This document shows positions 13,001 to 24,069 of a stretch of DNA of 64,000 nucleotides, one piece after another. Source of the DNA: Nematostella vectensis (Eukaryota; Cnidaria; Anthozoa; Actiniaria; Edwardsiidae); assembly GCF_932526225.1 (NCBI RefSeq), contig NC_064045.1:14316442-14380441 (forward strand), read 5' to 3'. How positions within the stretch are numbered: the stretch's first letter is position 1; each line of letters begins with the position of its first letter. Position numbers and translations under genes: made by a program. The notes beneath the pieces were generated by a model. It saw nothing but the letters and a program-made list of their open reading frames with translations. It made no database searches and was not told the origin of the DNA.

Positions 13001-14451
13001 CACATGGAGTATTGATCTTCAAGAAACCCCAAGGGATAAAAAGTGGGTGTGTTAAATAGAAATTGAACGTTTTCACGATGTTGCACACGCATCCAAAATG
13101 TCACAGGCTGGCGGGCCACAATTGATACAAGATGTGGACGAGGGGGTATTTGACTGTAGTGCCAATTTGACTATAAAGCACTTTGACAGCATTTTCCATA
13201 GCTTCGTCTGTAAACTCAACTTCATGCACCATTTTATATCAGTGGTGGCCCGCCAGTCTGTGGAATTTTGGATGTGCGTGCAACATCGTAAAAATGGTTC
13301 ATTGTAAAAACGTAAAAATGTTCTTTTGCACAAACAGCTTCAGACACACAAAGGGTAGCAGACCTACCTAGAAGGTGCTAAGGGATAGGACAAGAATGTG
13401 TGACTTCCTTAGGGGTAACCCCCCACCTTCTCCTCCCCTAGGCCTGTAGACATGCTCTATGGTTGAAATCATGAGCATAGTTTTAGAGAGGGAAGGGGGG
13501 GGGGGGAGTGCGCATGTGTACTCATTGCCCCCATCCCCTCTCTAAGACATGGGTGTGGCTAATTAATCTCTTTCCTGTCCAAGCCCCCTGTTGCATCATA
13601 AGTCATGGTACCACCCTTTTTGGTTGACCCCTAATTAATAAGCGGATGTAAAAATCAAAACAAACAAACAAACAAAATGGAAGTTGTAGGGCAGTGCTGT
13701 AGCAGGACTTTTTTTTAGGGGGGGGGGGGGGGCACTTATTTGGGGGCACAGCCAATTCCCTACTGGTCATTTCCTTATAATTTTGTTTTAAATATTGGGG
13801 AGGGGTGCCCCCAGTGCCTCCCCCTGCTACGGCCTTGAAGGGTGCCATAAAAGTCCAACTCAAGACAGGCCCGTATCCAGGGGGATGCAGGGGGGTCCAA
13901 ACGCACCCCCTCACAATGGCCAAAAGTCTATTTTTGGTTCTCAATAGACGTGCTATTTGTAGACAAAACTCAAAATCATAAGCTAGATCACTCTGGTATT
14001 AGCCAAATCTGTCAATAAACGTCCCGTGGAGATACTGCAAAGGCATAAAAAATATCCCTTTTTGTTCTTTCGGAGGTGGTTAGATTTTTATCAGAGAACT
14101 CCCTCCCTCCCTCCCCCTCCCCCCCCCCCCCCCCCCAGGAAAAATTTGGTTCACTTTTTCAGATTGCGCACCCCCTAAGAAAAGTCCTGGTTATGGGCCT
14201 GCAAGATAACGCCTCTCATTCAGCAAAATGCCTGATGTTCTACTTACGCAATCACGATTCCTATAATTGTCCAGGGAACTCTTCGTAAGCACGAAGTATC
14301 TGGACTTGGATCTTCCCGTATGACCTGCCGGTCCTGTCTTCCATAGATATCCTGTACGAACCACATCAGTTGGGTTATAAATATGTACGGACTGCCTAGG
14401 CCTGGACCCTGCTAGCGCGGTAGAGTCGCTTCCCGCCAAAGGGGACGACAT
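3500..14451 (-). CDS. Phosphoinositide-specific phospholipase C, tandem-PH, 5' 18 exons (3' part not found)
   Basis: Hydrolyses PIP2 to IP3 and diacylglycerol at membranes. Exons on the minus strand, phase-consistent throughout: 14451-14248, 12981-12819, 12610-12504, 11491-11437, 11362-11262, 10881-10827, 10396-10280, 10093-10020, 8694-8623 (least certain), 7833-7738, 7367-7275, 6623-6481, 5867-5810, 5367-5211, 4609-4536, 4409-4338, 3945-3805, 3532-3500; 605 codons. A first PH domain is at residues about 33-123 ([10 protein letters not shown]). A second, canonical PLC PH is at about 159-292 ([22 protein letters not shown]). Divergent EF-hands are at 293-445 ([15 protein letters not shown]). 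The X domain starts at 447 with [27 protein letters not shown] and LSLENHC. The catalytic set H461, E491, D493, H505 and E539 is present. X-domain wording is delta/gamma-like; the subclass is unresolved. The start codon is the first ATG of the PH exon, and the gene is divergent from WBP11. The Y and C2 domains are missing from the window. Confidence 0.85.
3985..4302. repeat. (CCACCG)n / (CCATCG)n simple repeat in PLC intron
   Basis: Hexanucleotide runs change from CCACCG to CCATCG at about 4160. They lie in the intron between PLC exons 4409-4338 and 3945-3805. The long Pro-, Ala-Ile-, His-Arg- and Gly-rich reading frames here on both strands are by-products of the 6-bp period. Confidence 0.95.
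4727..5210 (-). repeat. Tandem ~69-bp copies of the PLC X-domain exon end plus splice donor
   Basis: On the minus strand each unit repeats the last ~45 nt of exon 5367-5211 (coding [13 protein letters not shown]), the donor CCAG|GTAGGTAAC and some intron. Donor-containing copies start at plus coordinates 4931, 5000, 5068 and 5137, next to the true junction at 5206; more diverged copies lie at about 4861, 4791 and 4727. Spacing is 68-70 bp. Only the copy at 5211 is continuous with the rest of the exon. Confidence 0.93.
6069..6244. mobile_element. MITE with perfect 34-bp TIRs and 9-bp target-site duplication
   Basis: The element spans 6078-6235 (158 bp). The termini 6078-6111 (TAGCCTGCTTGCAGGCGG...) and 6202-6235 are exact reverse complements over 34 bp. 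Both sides carry CTTCAAGAG (6069-6077 and 6236-6244), a 9-bp target duplication of Mutator-superfamily length. It has no coding capacity and sits in a PLC intron between exons 6623-6481 and 5867-5810. Perfect arms suggest a young insertion. Confidence 0.9.
6840..7235. repeat. Diverged tandem repeat (CTCTCATTGG / CACGTGACCC motif)
   Basis: A unit of roughly 60 bp recurs about six times. It contains a CTCTCATTGG-like box followed by CACGTGACCCTTA. It lies in the PLC intron just downstream (minus sense) of exon 7367-7275. Unlike the arrays at 4727-5210, no exon sequence was recognised in the unit. Confidence 0.7.
7571..7737 (-). repeat. Two decoy copies of a PLC exon end plus splice donor
   Basis: Exon 7833-7738 ends (minus) with coding for [12 protein letters not shown], then GTAAGT. 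About 71 bp downstream the same exon end recurs with donor GTAAGT (plus 7661-7666), coding [13 protein letters not shown] in that copy. A third, more diverged copy has donor GTGAGT at 7579-7584. The copies are separated by related intron sequence containing a TATACTG/TAGAT motif. Confidence 0.82.
9000..9665. repeat. ~75-bp minisatellite in PLC intron
   Basis: Eight or nine copies of a unit containing CAAGGTGGCCACGGTAGCGC, GTCGTATCAGATAGC and TTTCTCGCATTCTTATTGG. It lies in the intron between exons 10093-10020 and 8694-8623. The core box GGTGGCCACGGTAGCGCG also occurs once at about 45427-45445 in ABCA3 intron 17. Confidence 0.9.
11563..12345. repeat. 18-bp minisatellite (CCCTTGCCCTCCTCCAAC) in PLC intron
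   Basis: About 43 near-identical 18-bp units lie between PLC exons 12610-12504 and 11491-11437, with C/T variants at one position. Because 18 is a multiple of three and the unit has no stop in several frames, long artefactual ORFs (PLPSSN or EEGKGL repeats) appear on both strands. Confidence 0.96.
13060..13306. mobile_element. Probable MITE or foldback repeat, ~245 bp
   Basis: The left arm around 13075-13118 (ACGATGTTGCACACGCATCC...) and right arm around 13246-13289 are reverse complements over about 44 bp with a few mismatches. Weaker matching continues outward. The interior has no ORF of note. It lies in the PLC intron between exons 1 and 2. No clean target duplication was identified. Confidence 0.72.
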
Positions 14452-15082
14452 TATGCCTGTTGCAGCATTTGGTTTTCCGGTCTGTGACTAAAACTATCTT
14501 TGTTTGGGACCCTGACTTCCACGCTTGAATGGATGTATCGGAATTTCCAACTTGCTTCTTAGAAACGACGAATTGAGAACAGTTGTCCAGCCATTTTGAA
14601 TAGAAATTTGTAGACTAGAGATATGAAGAGTTTCAACTAAAATAGAGGGAAATTCGAGGAAATATTATGGATTTGAATCATCAAAAGTTCACATTACGAT
14701 GTTGTTTAGCTTTTGGCGGCGTGGTCACGGGGTCACACAACGAAAAACCACAGGGGACCCATTTGTAGCCTAATCTAGCAATATATTTTAACAGACACTT
14801 TTGCTAGTTAAAAAAGCGATATCTTAAAGTTTGAGTAAATCCCTAGGACCATCAGAGGTATCTTAGCGTGTTTGTATAGTAAAGTAGATCTAGAAATAAG
14901 TAGAAATTTTTTTTAAATCTCTCGTTGCCAGACATTTGACGCGGGTATCCTGAAAGCGTGGTTACCAAGACGTCGAAGACGCCATGTTGGACTAAAAGCA
15001 CGCTAAGGAGAAGAAGGGGATTGTTTAGAACTAGATTTCCAAGCTCGTATCTCGCTTCGGCGAGAGGTATTAGTTCCGAAAG
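14452..15082. promoter_or_regulatory. Shared divergent promoter region, PLC / WBP11
   Basis: These 631 bases separate the PLC start codon (minus, 14451) from the WBP11 start codon (plus, 15083), so both promoters and 5' UTRs must lie here or in unrecognised upstream exons. No confident TATA box or other element was identified. Confidence 0.5.
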
Positions 15083-18000
15083 ATGGGGAGGAGGTCAACG
15101 TACACCACCAAGAGTGGGAAGTTTATGAATCCGACCGATCAAGCCCGTAAGTTTGCAAAGCTTTGTTGTCTGTGGAATCGTTTTCAATCTGGTTTATCTA
15201 GCACCTTGACACTTTCACATAACTACGCTCGAAGACATACACGATTCCAGCGTTGATTTGAAATTTGTAGAGATCATGGGAATCAGAAATGAGCACACAC
15301 AAAAAAAATGCGTCATAAATAAACTAGAGAAGTTCAAACAAACTGCAAAAAGCTGTTGAGAACCCGAAAGAGATATCCAGATTTTTTCTAGAAAATGGAA
15401 GCTATGTGTTTAATTACGAATTTAATTCCCTGCACTTTTAGCTCCTTCAACAACCCTACTTAATAGAAAATGAAAGTTAATTGCAAACGTTTCATAATTA
15501 TTTTTAGGAAAGGAGGCAAGAAAAAGAGAATTGAAAAAGGTTTGTTGAATGCATGATTTACTTTTAGCCTCTGTTGTGTCAGTATTTTTTCAGTGGTTCT
15601 AATTTGTCTTTTTTGTATGATTTTCTTTCAGAACAAGAAACAGAGGAAAATGGTGAGAGAAGCTGTTCTGAAGACGAAAGATCCTAAGAGAATCCTTGAT
15701 GAAATTGAGAAGATTGAGACTTTTGGTAATTTTTTTTAGTTTTGACATACACTTTTGTAATTACAGTCAGAAAATGACATATAGAAGATAATATAAAAAT
15801 AGGTACTCCCTTGTCGGCCCTTCTCATTGCTACCCCCTTGTCGTCCCTTCCCATGGCTACCCCCTTGTTGGCCCTTCTCATAGCTACGCCCTCGTAGGCC
15901 CTTCTCATAGCTGCAGCCTTGTCAGCCCTTCTCATGGCTACCCCCTTGTCGGCCCTTCTCATAGCTACCCCCTTGTCAGCCCTTCTCATAGCTACCCCCT
16001 TGTCGGCCCTTCTCATAGCTACCCACTTGTCGGCCCTTCTCATAGCTACCCCCTTGTCAGCCCTTCTCATAGCTACCCCCTTGTCGGCCCTTCTCATAGC
16101 TATTCCCTTGTCGGCCCTTCTCATAGCTACCCCCTTGTCAGCCCTTCTCATAGCTACCCCCTTGTCGGCCCTTCTCATAGCTACCCCCTTGTCGGCCCTT
16201 CTCATAGCTACCTCCTTGTCGGCCCTTTTCATAGCTACCCCCTTGTCAGCCCTTCTCATAGCTACCCCCTTGTCAGCCCTTCTCATAGCTACCCCCTTGT
16301 CGGCCCTTCTCATAGCTACCCCCTTGTCGGCCCTTCTCATAGCTACCCCCTTGTCGGCCCTTCTCATAGCTACCCCCTTGTCAGCCCTTATCCCAGCTAC
16401 CCCCTTGTCGGCCCTTCTCATAGCTACCCCCTTGCTGGCATCCACTGCCCCACCCTCCTTCACCCTAGGTGCTATGGTATGAATACCAGCTTTATATCAA
16501 CAGTGTGTTTGTTGCTTGTTTACAGAGATTGATGCTGGTGCTGAGCCTCTTCCGAATGACAAAGCACTGAAAGACAAGAAAAAGAAACTTAGAGAGACTC
16601 TCGAAAGATTACAAAAACTTTATGTGAGTTCTAACATGCTGTATTCATTTTGTATATTTGGGATACTTAGATATCCAAAAGTTTAAGGTTATGGTAAGTG
16701 AAATGTTTATCTATAAACTAATTTAAACAAATATTTTTGTTTCACTCATTGTTTATTGATTAATTAATCCATGTTTCATTTTGTTATATGTTTTTTTTTT
16801 ATTTCAGGAAAAAGATGACCCAAGAAAAGCTGGTGAAATACAAAAGTAAGTATATTTTATGGTGATAAATATAATAATGATGATAATCATAACAATACGA
16901 TGATAATATCAAAACTATATATTAAATAAAAATATATATTAAATCATCTTTGTATTAACAAGGATGTTCATGGAAAATCGCTTATATCAAAATACCCTTT
17001 GGTAATTTTACAGATTATTAGATGACAGTGACCAAAGAAGACAGCATGCCTATCTGGAGGCTTATGGTACGTCTTTATTTTTGCTTCCAATTTGTTGTGC
17101 TCAGCAAAATAATAGTTCAAAAGGCCAATGATTTTTTCAAGCCGGACAGCAAAGTTGTAGCCAGTGTGTTTTAGTCAAGTTGCTCCATTCTGTACTTTAG
17201 ATCACTCAACCGTACATTATTCCTGTCGTCACAACCATAATCATCGTCATGCCTGATACATATTGCACCTATCTATTTTCAGGAGAGTATTCTAATGTTT
17301 CTCACTCAGTAGTGAAGGGTTAAGTGGACCAGGACTATGTCACTCATAATCAGTCATCTTTATCTACCTCTATTCTTCGCTTCAGTACTTAGTCCATACT
17401 GTTTGTTGACAGAATCAAAGCGCGTAGCTGAAATGATGGCAATGGAATATTCCGATATCCCTCTTCCTACTGGGATACCCCTCTCCCAGCCAGGAGTACC
17501 TATGCCGAGCGATATCCCTTTACCAGGCGCATTACCTGGCCAACAGTAAGTATTGGTTCCCTACCGGGCCATTAGACAGTATCCAGCAAAAAGCATGTCT
17601 TTTCTTTAGAGAGAATCATCAGTTTATCTTTCTAAATGATACCCTACGACTTTAACCCCCCCCCCCCCCCCCCAGCGGATGTGTATCTGGTACCCCTACC
17701 TATTGCAATTAGGTAATTAGGTAATCTGGACTGAGTCATCACTGGTCTCAAGATGTTAAATGGCTCTATCAAAAAAAAAACTTTTTCGGTGAATACNNNN
17801 NNNNNNNNNNNNNNNNNNNNNNNNNNNNNNNNNNNNNNNNNNNNNNNNNNNNNNNNNNNNNNNNNNNNNNNNNNNNNNNNNNNNNNNNNNNNNNNNNNNN
17901 NNNNNNNNNNNNNNNNNNNNNNNNNNNNNNNNNNNNNNNNNNNNNNNNNNNNNNNNNNNNNNNNNNNNNNNNNNNNNNNNNNNNNNNNNNNNNNNNCAAT

Positions 18001-21000
18001 CTGGTTTATCTATCACCTTGACACTTTCACATAACTACGCTCGAAGACATACACGATTCCAGCGTTGATTTGAAATTTGTAGAGTTCATGGGAATCAGAA
18101 ATGAGCACACACAAAAAAAAATGCGTCATAAATAAACTAGAGAAGTTCAAACAAACTGCAAAAAGCTGTTGAGAACTCGAAAGAGATATCCAGATTTTTT
18201 CTAGAAAATGGAAGCTATGTGTTTAATTACGAATTTAATTCCCTGCACTTTTAGCTCCTTCAACAACCCTACTTAATAGAAAATGAAAGTTAATTGCAAA
18301 CGTTTCATAATTATTTTTAGGAAAGGAGGCAAGAAAAAGAGAATTGAAAAAGGTTTGTTGAATGCATGATTTACTTTTAGCCTCTGTTGTGTTAGTATTT
18401 TTTCAGTGGTTCTAATTTGTCTTTTTTGTATGATTTTCTTTCAGAACAAGAAACAGAGGAAAATGGTGAGAGAAGCTGTTCTGAAGACGAAAGATCCTAA
18501 GAGAATCCTTGATGAAATTGAGAAGATTGAGACTTTTGGTAATTTTTTTTAGTTTTGACATACACTTTTGTAATTACAGTCAGAAAATGACATATAGAAG
18601 ATAATATAAAAATAGGTACTCCCTTGTCGGCCCTTCTCATTGCTACCCCCTTGACGGCCCTTCTCATAGCTACCCCCTTGTCGGCCCTTCTCATAGCTAC
18701 CCCCTTGTCGGCCCTTCTCATAGCTACCCCCTTGTCGGCCCTTATCCCAGCTACCCCCTTGTCGGCCCTTCTCATAGCTACCCCCTTGTCGGCCCTTATC
18801 CCAGCTACCCCCTTGTCGGCCCTTCTCATAGCTACCCCCTTGTCAGCCCTTCTCATAGCTACCCTTTGTCAGCCCTTCTCATAGCTACTCCCTTGTCGTC
18901 CCTTCCCATGGCTACCCCCTTGTCGGCCCTTATCCCAGCTACCCCCTTGTCGGCCCTTCTCATAGCTACCCCCTTGTCGGCCCTTATCCCAGCTACCCCC
19001 TTGTCAGCCCTTATCCCAGCTACCCCCTTGTCAGCCCTTCTCATAGCTACCCCCTTGTCGGCCCTTCTCATAGCTACTCCCTTGTCGTCCCTTCCCATGG
19101 CTACTCCCTTGTCGTCCCTTCCCATGGCTACCCCCTTGTCGGCCCTTATCCCAGCTACCCCCTTGTCGGCCCTTCTCATAGCTACCCCCTTGTCGGCCCG
19201 TATCCCAGCTACCCCCTTGTCAGCCCTTCTCATAGCTACCCCCTTGTCGGCCCTTATCCCAGCTACCCCCTTGTCGGCCCTTCTCCCATCTACCCCCTTG
19301 CTGGCACCCACTGCCCCACCCTCCTTCACCCTAGGTGCTATGGTATGAATACCAGCTTTATATCAACAGTGTGTTTGTTGCTTGTTTACAGAGATTGATG
19401 CTGGTGCTGAGCCTCTTCCGAATGACAAAGCACTGAAAGACAAGAAAAAGAAACTTAGAGAGACTCTCGAAAGATTACAAAAACTTTATGTGAGTTCTAA
19501 CATGCTGTATTCATTTTGTATATTTGGGATACTTAGATATCCAAAAGTTTAAGGTTATGGTAAGTGAAATGTTTATCTATAAACTAATTTAAACAAATAT
19601 TTTTGTTTCACTCATTGTTTATTGATTAATTAATCCATGTTTCATTTTGTTATATGTTTTTTTTTTATTTCAGGAAAAAGATGACCCAAGAAAAGCTGGT
19701 GAAATACAAAAGTAAGTATATTTTATGGTGATAAATATAATAATGATGATAATCATAACAATACGATGATAATATCAAAACTATATATTAAATAAAAATA
19801 TATATTAAATCATCTTTGTATTAACAAGGATGTTCATGAAAAATCACTTATATCAACATACCCTTTGGTAATTTTACAGATTATTAGATGACAGTGACCA
19901 AAGAAGACAGCATGCCTATCTGGAGGCTTATGGTACGTCTTTATTTTTGCTTCCAATTTGTTGTGCTCAGCAAAATAATAGTGCAAAAGGCCAATGATTT
20001 TTTCAAGCCAGACAGCAAAGTTGTAACCAGTGTTTTTTAGTCAAGTTGCTCCATTCTGTACTTTAGATCACTCAACCGTACATTATTCCTGTCGTCACAG
20101 CCATGATCATCGTCATGCCTGATACATACTGTTTTCAGTAGAGTATTCTAATGTTTCTCACTCAGTAGTGAAGGGTTAAGTGGACCAGGACTATGTCACT
20201 CGTAATCAGTCATCTTTATCTACCTCTATTATTCGCTTCAGTACTTAGTCCATACTGTTTGTTGACAGAATCAAAACGCGTAGCTGAAATGATGGCAATG
20301 GAATATTCAGATATCCCTCTTCCTACTGGGATACCCCTCTCCCAGCCAGGAGTACCTATGCCGAGCGATATCCCTTTACCAGGCGCATTACCTGGCCAAC
20401 AGTAAGTATTGGTTCCCTACCGGGCCATTAGACAGTATCCAGCAAAAAGCGTGTCTTTTCTTTAGAGAGAAACATCAGTTTATCTTTCTAAATGATACCC
20501 TACGACTTTAAACCCCCCCCCCCCCCCCCCAGCGGATGTGTATCTGGTACCCCTACCTAATGCAATTAGGTAATTAGGTAATCAGGACTGAGTCATCACT
20601 GGTCTCAAGATGTTAAATTGCTCTATCAAATAAAAAACTTTTTTGGTGAATACAGTAGAAGGCTAGTTCCCCACCCCGCACTGTGGTTTATTTTTGTCTA
20701 CCTTTTTCATGATACTTGTGGCTGACATCATACTCTAACCCCACCCCTGTGTTTCTCTATTGGCTGACGACATACTCTAACCCCACCGTTTGTTGCTCTA
20801 TAAGCTAAGGCATACTCTCACCCCACCCTTTGTGCTCTGTATGCTGACAATATACTATAACCATACTTCCTATCCCCCTCCCCCTCCCCCTCCCCCTCCC
20901 CCTCCCCCTCCCCCTCCCCCTCCCCCTCCCCCTCCCCCTCCCCCTCCCCCTCCCCCTCCCCCTCCCCCTCTCCCTCTCCCTCTCCCTCTCCCTCCCCCTC

Positions 21001-24000
21001 CCCCTCTCCCTCTCCCTCTCTAGTTCTGATTGTTTACTCTTTCTTTCTCAGAACACTACCTCCAGGACTTATCCCCCCTGGTCCACCCCCTGGTGACCCC
21101 CCTGTCCAATCAGGGAAATCTATTCCTCCAGGAGTGGCACAACCAGGCCCTCCCCCAGGGGCACCCACTATCCACCCCCCTGGTGTGGGGCCTGAGGACC
21201 TTGGTGAGCTTGGCAGGGGCAGCCATGGTAATGACGATGACAGTGATAGTGGTACAAGCGAGTCAGGACTGGATGAGGATGAGTATAATCCAGAGGTCGG
21301 CGCTGGTTATGGGAAGACAGATACAGGAGCAGATGATTCTCAAGGTACAGGGAGTGCTGATTCGGACAAATGTTGTACAGTATACACAGAAAATCAGATA
21401 CTGTACTTTAAGGTCAGTGCTGGTTATAAAAAGACAGATACAGGAGCATACAGATTTCAAGGTACAGTACAGGCAGAAAAAATGGTGTTGAGAACCGGCC
21501 AAATTTTGGTTCTATGACCACATGATTTGAGACCAGCTCCAAGCCAATTGGCAGACAAATTGTTTATAGACAGAGGGTTAGACACGCAGACAGAAAAGGT
21601 AGCATTAGACAGGAACAGGGTAGAGAGTTGGCTCTAGTTGGGTTCCAGAGCAGGCAGATTCCGAGGTACACACACCCTGTTACAGTAAGATGGACCTACA
21701 GTATTCTATAAACAGGGACTCTATAAGATGATGAGCATACAGTATACTAAAAACAGGGACTCTATAAGATGATGGACATACAGTGTACTATAAACAGGGA
21801 CTCTATAAGATGATGGACATACAGTATACTATAAACAGGGACTCTATAAGATGATGGACATACAGTGTACTATAAACAGGGACTCTATAAGATGATGGGC
21901 ATACAGTGAACTATAAACAGGGACTCTATAAGATGATAGACATACAGATATAAAAAAGATGCAGTACAGATATCAGAAAGAAAGTGGTCTACTGGAGCAC
22001 ACACATCTTTAGGTATGGTACATATAGGTAGATATTATTTTAGATGGGAAGTACTGTAGATAAGGAGAGCATTAGACATGTACATGACACTTAGAGGGAC
22101 AACTACACACAACAAATGTTGAGTAGAGCTGTCCAAAGTTGCAATATCAGGGATTCCTTAAAGGTTTGTTTTACACATTTTATGTTGGGAATTTTGCAAA
22201 GCTGTAGATGCAAAATCAATTAGCAAAGCTTATCTTCCTCTGTTTTATGTCCAGACTCTGATCGACCCAGAAGTGTGCGGTTTGCTGATGAAGTTGAACC
22301 GGCAAAGGGAGATGGCTCAACATCATCTGTACAAAAAGCACTGCTTAAGATTGCTGGCCAGGCGGACCAAGCCAACAGAAAAGTTAGTAACTGCTTTTTT
22401 TGTTACACATGATTCTCGGTATCACCTATGGACAGATCCAGGGAGTTGAATCACAGAGCTTTCCAGCCCCTCTTTTGAATAATCACTGGTACATTTTCAT
22501 TTTCTGGTGGGTGTACACCCCTTTTAGAGTATTGATCTCCTGTCCTCATTATTTTGCCAGCATCATTTTTGGTTGATTATACAAAAATTTATTGAAAAAA
22601 AAAACACACCTCTATTTCAGCCTGACAACAGACAAGCAACTCCTGGCCCACCCCCTGGTGCCCCACCCGGCCCGCCCCCCCGAGGAATGCCACAAATGGG
22701 AGGCAGCTCCATCCAGCCCAACTTCCCAATCCGACCTCCCCCTAACATGATGGAAAATCCCCCTCGCATGTTCCCCCCGGGCCCCCCTCCTGGAAGACCC
22801 CCAGGGCCACCCCCTGGAATGCCGGGTGGGCTCCCCCCTGGGCCGCCACCTGGGATGCCTCCTAATATGGCTGGTAACCTCATGAACCGGGGGCCTAGGC
22901 CCCTGATGCAGCAGCCTATGATGCCGCCTGGGGGTCCTCCTCCGCGCATGATGAGACCCCCTGGACCACCAACCAGGATGATGCCACCACCACAGGGTGC
23001 AGTGCTGTCTGCCCCGCCCTCGGTTATAAGCAAGCCACCCATGGCAATGGGTGATGGCGCCCCAGGTACGGCATAGAAGCATGTTATCTGCTGTGTAGTT
23101 TCTTCAATACACTTGAAATCACTCTCCCCTCCCACACAATGACTCATCTAAAGCCCCCTTCCTTAGATGCATAGAAAATAATATTTTCCAAGAGTTTAAG
23201 AGGGGAAATCCACCCCGTCTTTTGTATGAGCCCTCCTTAAACCTTTAGCTTCAATATCTAGATGTAGATGTCTTGTGCCACTAGACTAAAAAATTGCGAA
23301 CCCTAATCTGACTAGAAAAAAAATATTGATATTCTAATATTGCTAGTTGAATTGTAATGTCGGAGGAATTGCAATGTTGGGGAATGAACACCCTCTACTC
23401 CAGAGTACTGTGGCCAAGGTGATCCTGAGAAAGAGAAAGGAGGATGGGGGCTTCATTGATTAGAGAAATCAATTGCTGTAACTAGCAGGATAGGGGATTA
23501 AGAAAAATGGACAATGCTTTTATTATGGAAGGTTGTAATCTTTTTCCACTCTACATATCAAGTGATTTTGAATTTAAAGGGTTATCCCTAAGTATCCACT
23601 GCTGGTGAATTACTAAATCCCACTCAACTATTTCCTAGCCAACCAGCATACACATTCCTTTGGGATACCATAATATGGAGAGAGTGACAAAAAGGAGAAC
23701 ATTTTTTTTTTAATCTCAGGAAAGGCAGCTTATGATAGATCACATTCTTTGGGATGTAGATATCATTTTGTGTAAATTGTCAATAACCCATTCATCTTGT
23801 TTGTATCTCTAGCTGGGATCCTTAAAAAGGAAGGTGCAGCAATCATCTATGCCAAACCACAGATTCGAAATACACAGGCTGAGCTAACCAAACTAGTCCC
23901 GACCTCACTCAGAATCAAGCGTGAGGCGCCCAAGACAAAGGGCAAATCCAAGGAAGCCGAGGAGCAGATGATGTTGCAACCCCAACAGCCATCACATCCC

Positions 24001-24069
24001 GTTACTGGAAAAGCTACAAAGGACGATGCTTATGCCCAGTTTATGAGGGAAATGGAAGGCTTACTTTAA
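15083..24069 (+). CDS. WBP11: WBP11 (WW-domain-binding protein 11, spliceosome-associated)
   Basis: Nuclear proline-rich splicing factor that in other animals binds WW/SH3 proteins. One exon set: 15083-15146, 15508-15539, 15632-15725, 16526-16623, 16808-16845, 17014-17066, 17413-17545, 21052-21344, 22255-22382, 22621-23065, 23813-24069; 1635 nt, 544 aa (human protein 641). Exons 2-7 occur again at 18321-18352, 18445-18538, 19392-19489, 19674-19711, 19880-19932 and 20269-20401. The N-terminus starts MGRRSTYTTKSGKFMNPTDQ and continues with the basic KEARKRELKK/NKKQRKMV block, the family hallmark. Further on are an acidic stretch (DDDSDSGTSESGLDEDE), a SVRFADE motif, a long PPGPPPG-rich exon, and the C-terminal FMREMEGLL that also ends the human protein. 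Exon 7 ends in phase 2 while exon 2' needs phase 1, so both sets cannot be joined in frame. Either one set is skipped or the duplication is an assembly artefact. Confidence 0.95.
15185..17796 (+). repeat. Segmental duplication copy 1 (WBP11 exons 2-7)
   Basis: This segment matches 17997-20653 almost base for base through six exons and their introns. Differences are scattered substitutions, small indels and different minisatellite content in intron 3. Copy 1 ends exactly at the run of N. Confidence 0.95.
15810..16446. repeat. 27-bp minisatellite in WBP11 intron 3 (copy 1)
   Basis: About 23 units like CCCTTCTCATAGCTACCCCCTTGTCGG. The 27-bp period leaves frames open on both strands (MRRADKGVA repeats on minus), which are not genes. 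Confidence 0.95.
17797..17996. other. Assembly gap of 200 N
   Basis: Exactly 200 undetermined bases lie at the join between the two WBP11 duplication copies. The round number implies an arbitrary scaffold gap of unknown true size. Confidence 0.99.
17997..20653 (+). repeat. Segmental duplication copy 2 (WBP11 exons 2-7)
   Basis: Second copy of 15185-17796. All six exons keep their lengths (32, 94, 98, 38, 53, 133 nt) and splice sites. This copy is continuous with the downstream exons 8-11. It most likely represents the other haplotype placed in tandem, but a real duplication cannot be excluded. Confidence 0.95.
18625..19315. repeat. 27-bp minisatellite in WBP11 intron 3 (copy 2)
   Basis: Same unit as at 15810-16446 but with a different order of variants, including many ATCCCAG-type and CCCATGG-type units. 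It is therefore a distinct allele or diverged paralogous array. Confidence 0.95.
20870..21022. repeat. (CCCCCT)n polypyrimidine tract upstream of WBP11 exon 8
   Basis: About 25 hexamer units of CCCCCT grading into CTCCCT end 29 bases before the exon 8 acceptor. It gives a 150-base pure pyrimidine strand, and its complement is a G-rich strand able to form quadruplex or triplex structures. Confidence 0.95.
21295..21470 (+). repeat. Duplicated end of WBP11 exon 8 with splice donor
   Basis: Exon 8 ends with coding for GAGYGKTDTGADDSQ followed by CAAG|GTACAG at 21344/21345. About 115 bp downstream the same block recurs (21411-21460, coding SAGYKKTDTGAYRFQ) with another CAAG|GTACAG. Only the first is continuous with the exon. 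Confidence 0.85.
21690..21960. repeat. ~42-bp minisatellite in WBP11 intron 8
   Basis: About six units containing ATACAGTGTACTATAAACAG and GGACTCTATAAGATGATGG. No coding sequence is recognised in the unit. Confidence 0.9.

Noticed and set aside
15684-16482. 259-codon MRRADKGVA-repeat ORF and its plus-strand counterpart
   Set aside because: A 27-bp minisatellite in WBP11 intron 3. The real exon at 15632-15725 lies on the plus strand in another frame.
17753-18034. ORFs across the N run
   Set aside because: They consist almost entirely of undetermined bases.
22612-23147. Minus-strand Gly- and Arg-rich ORFs of 156-176 codons
   Set aside because: Shadows of the proline-rich WBP11 exon 22621-23065, which is supported by splice sites, phase and homology.
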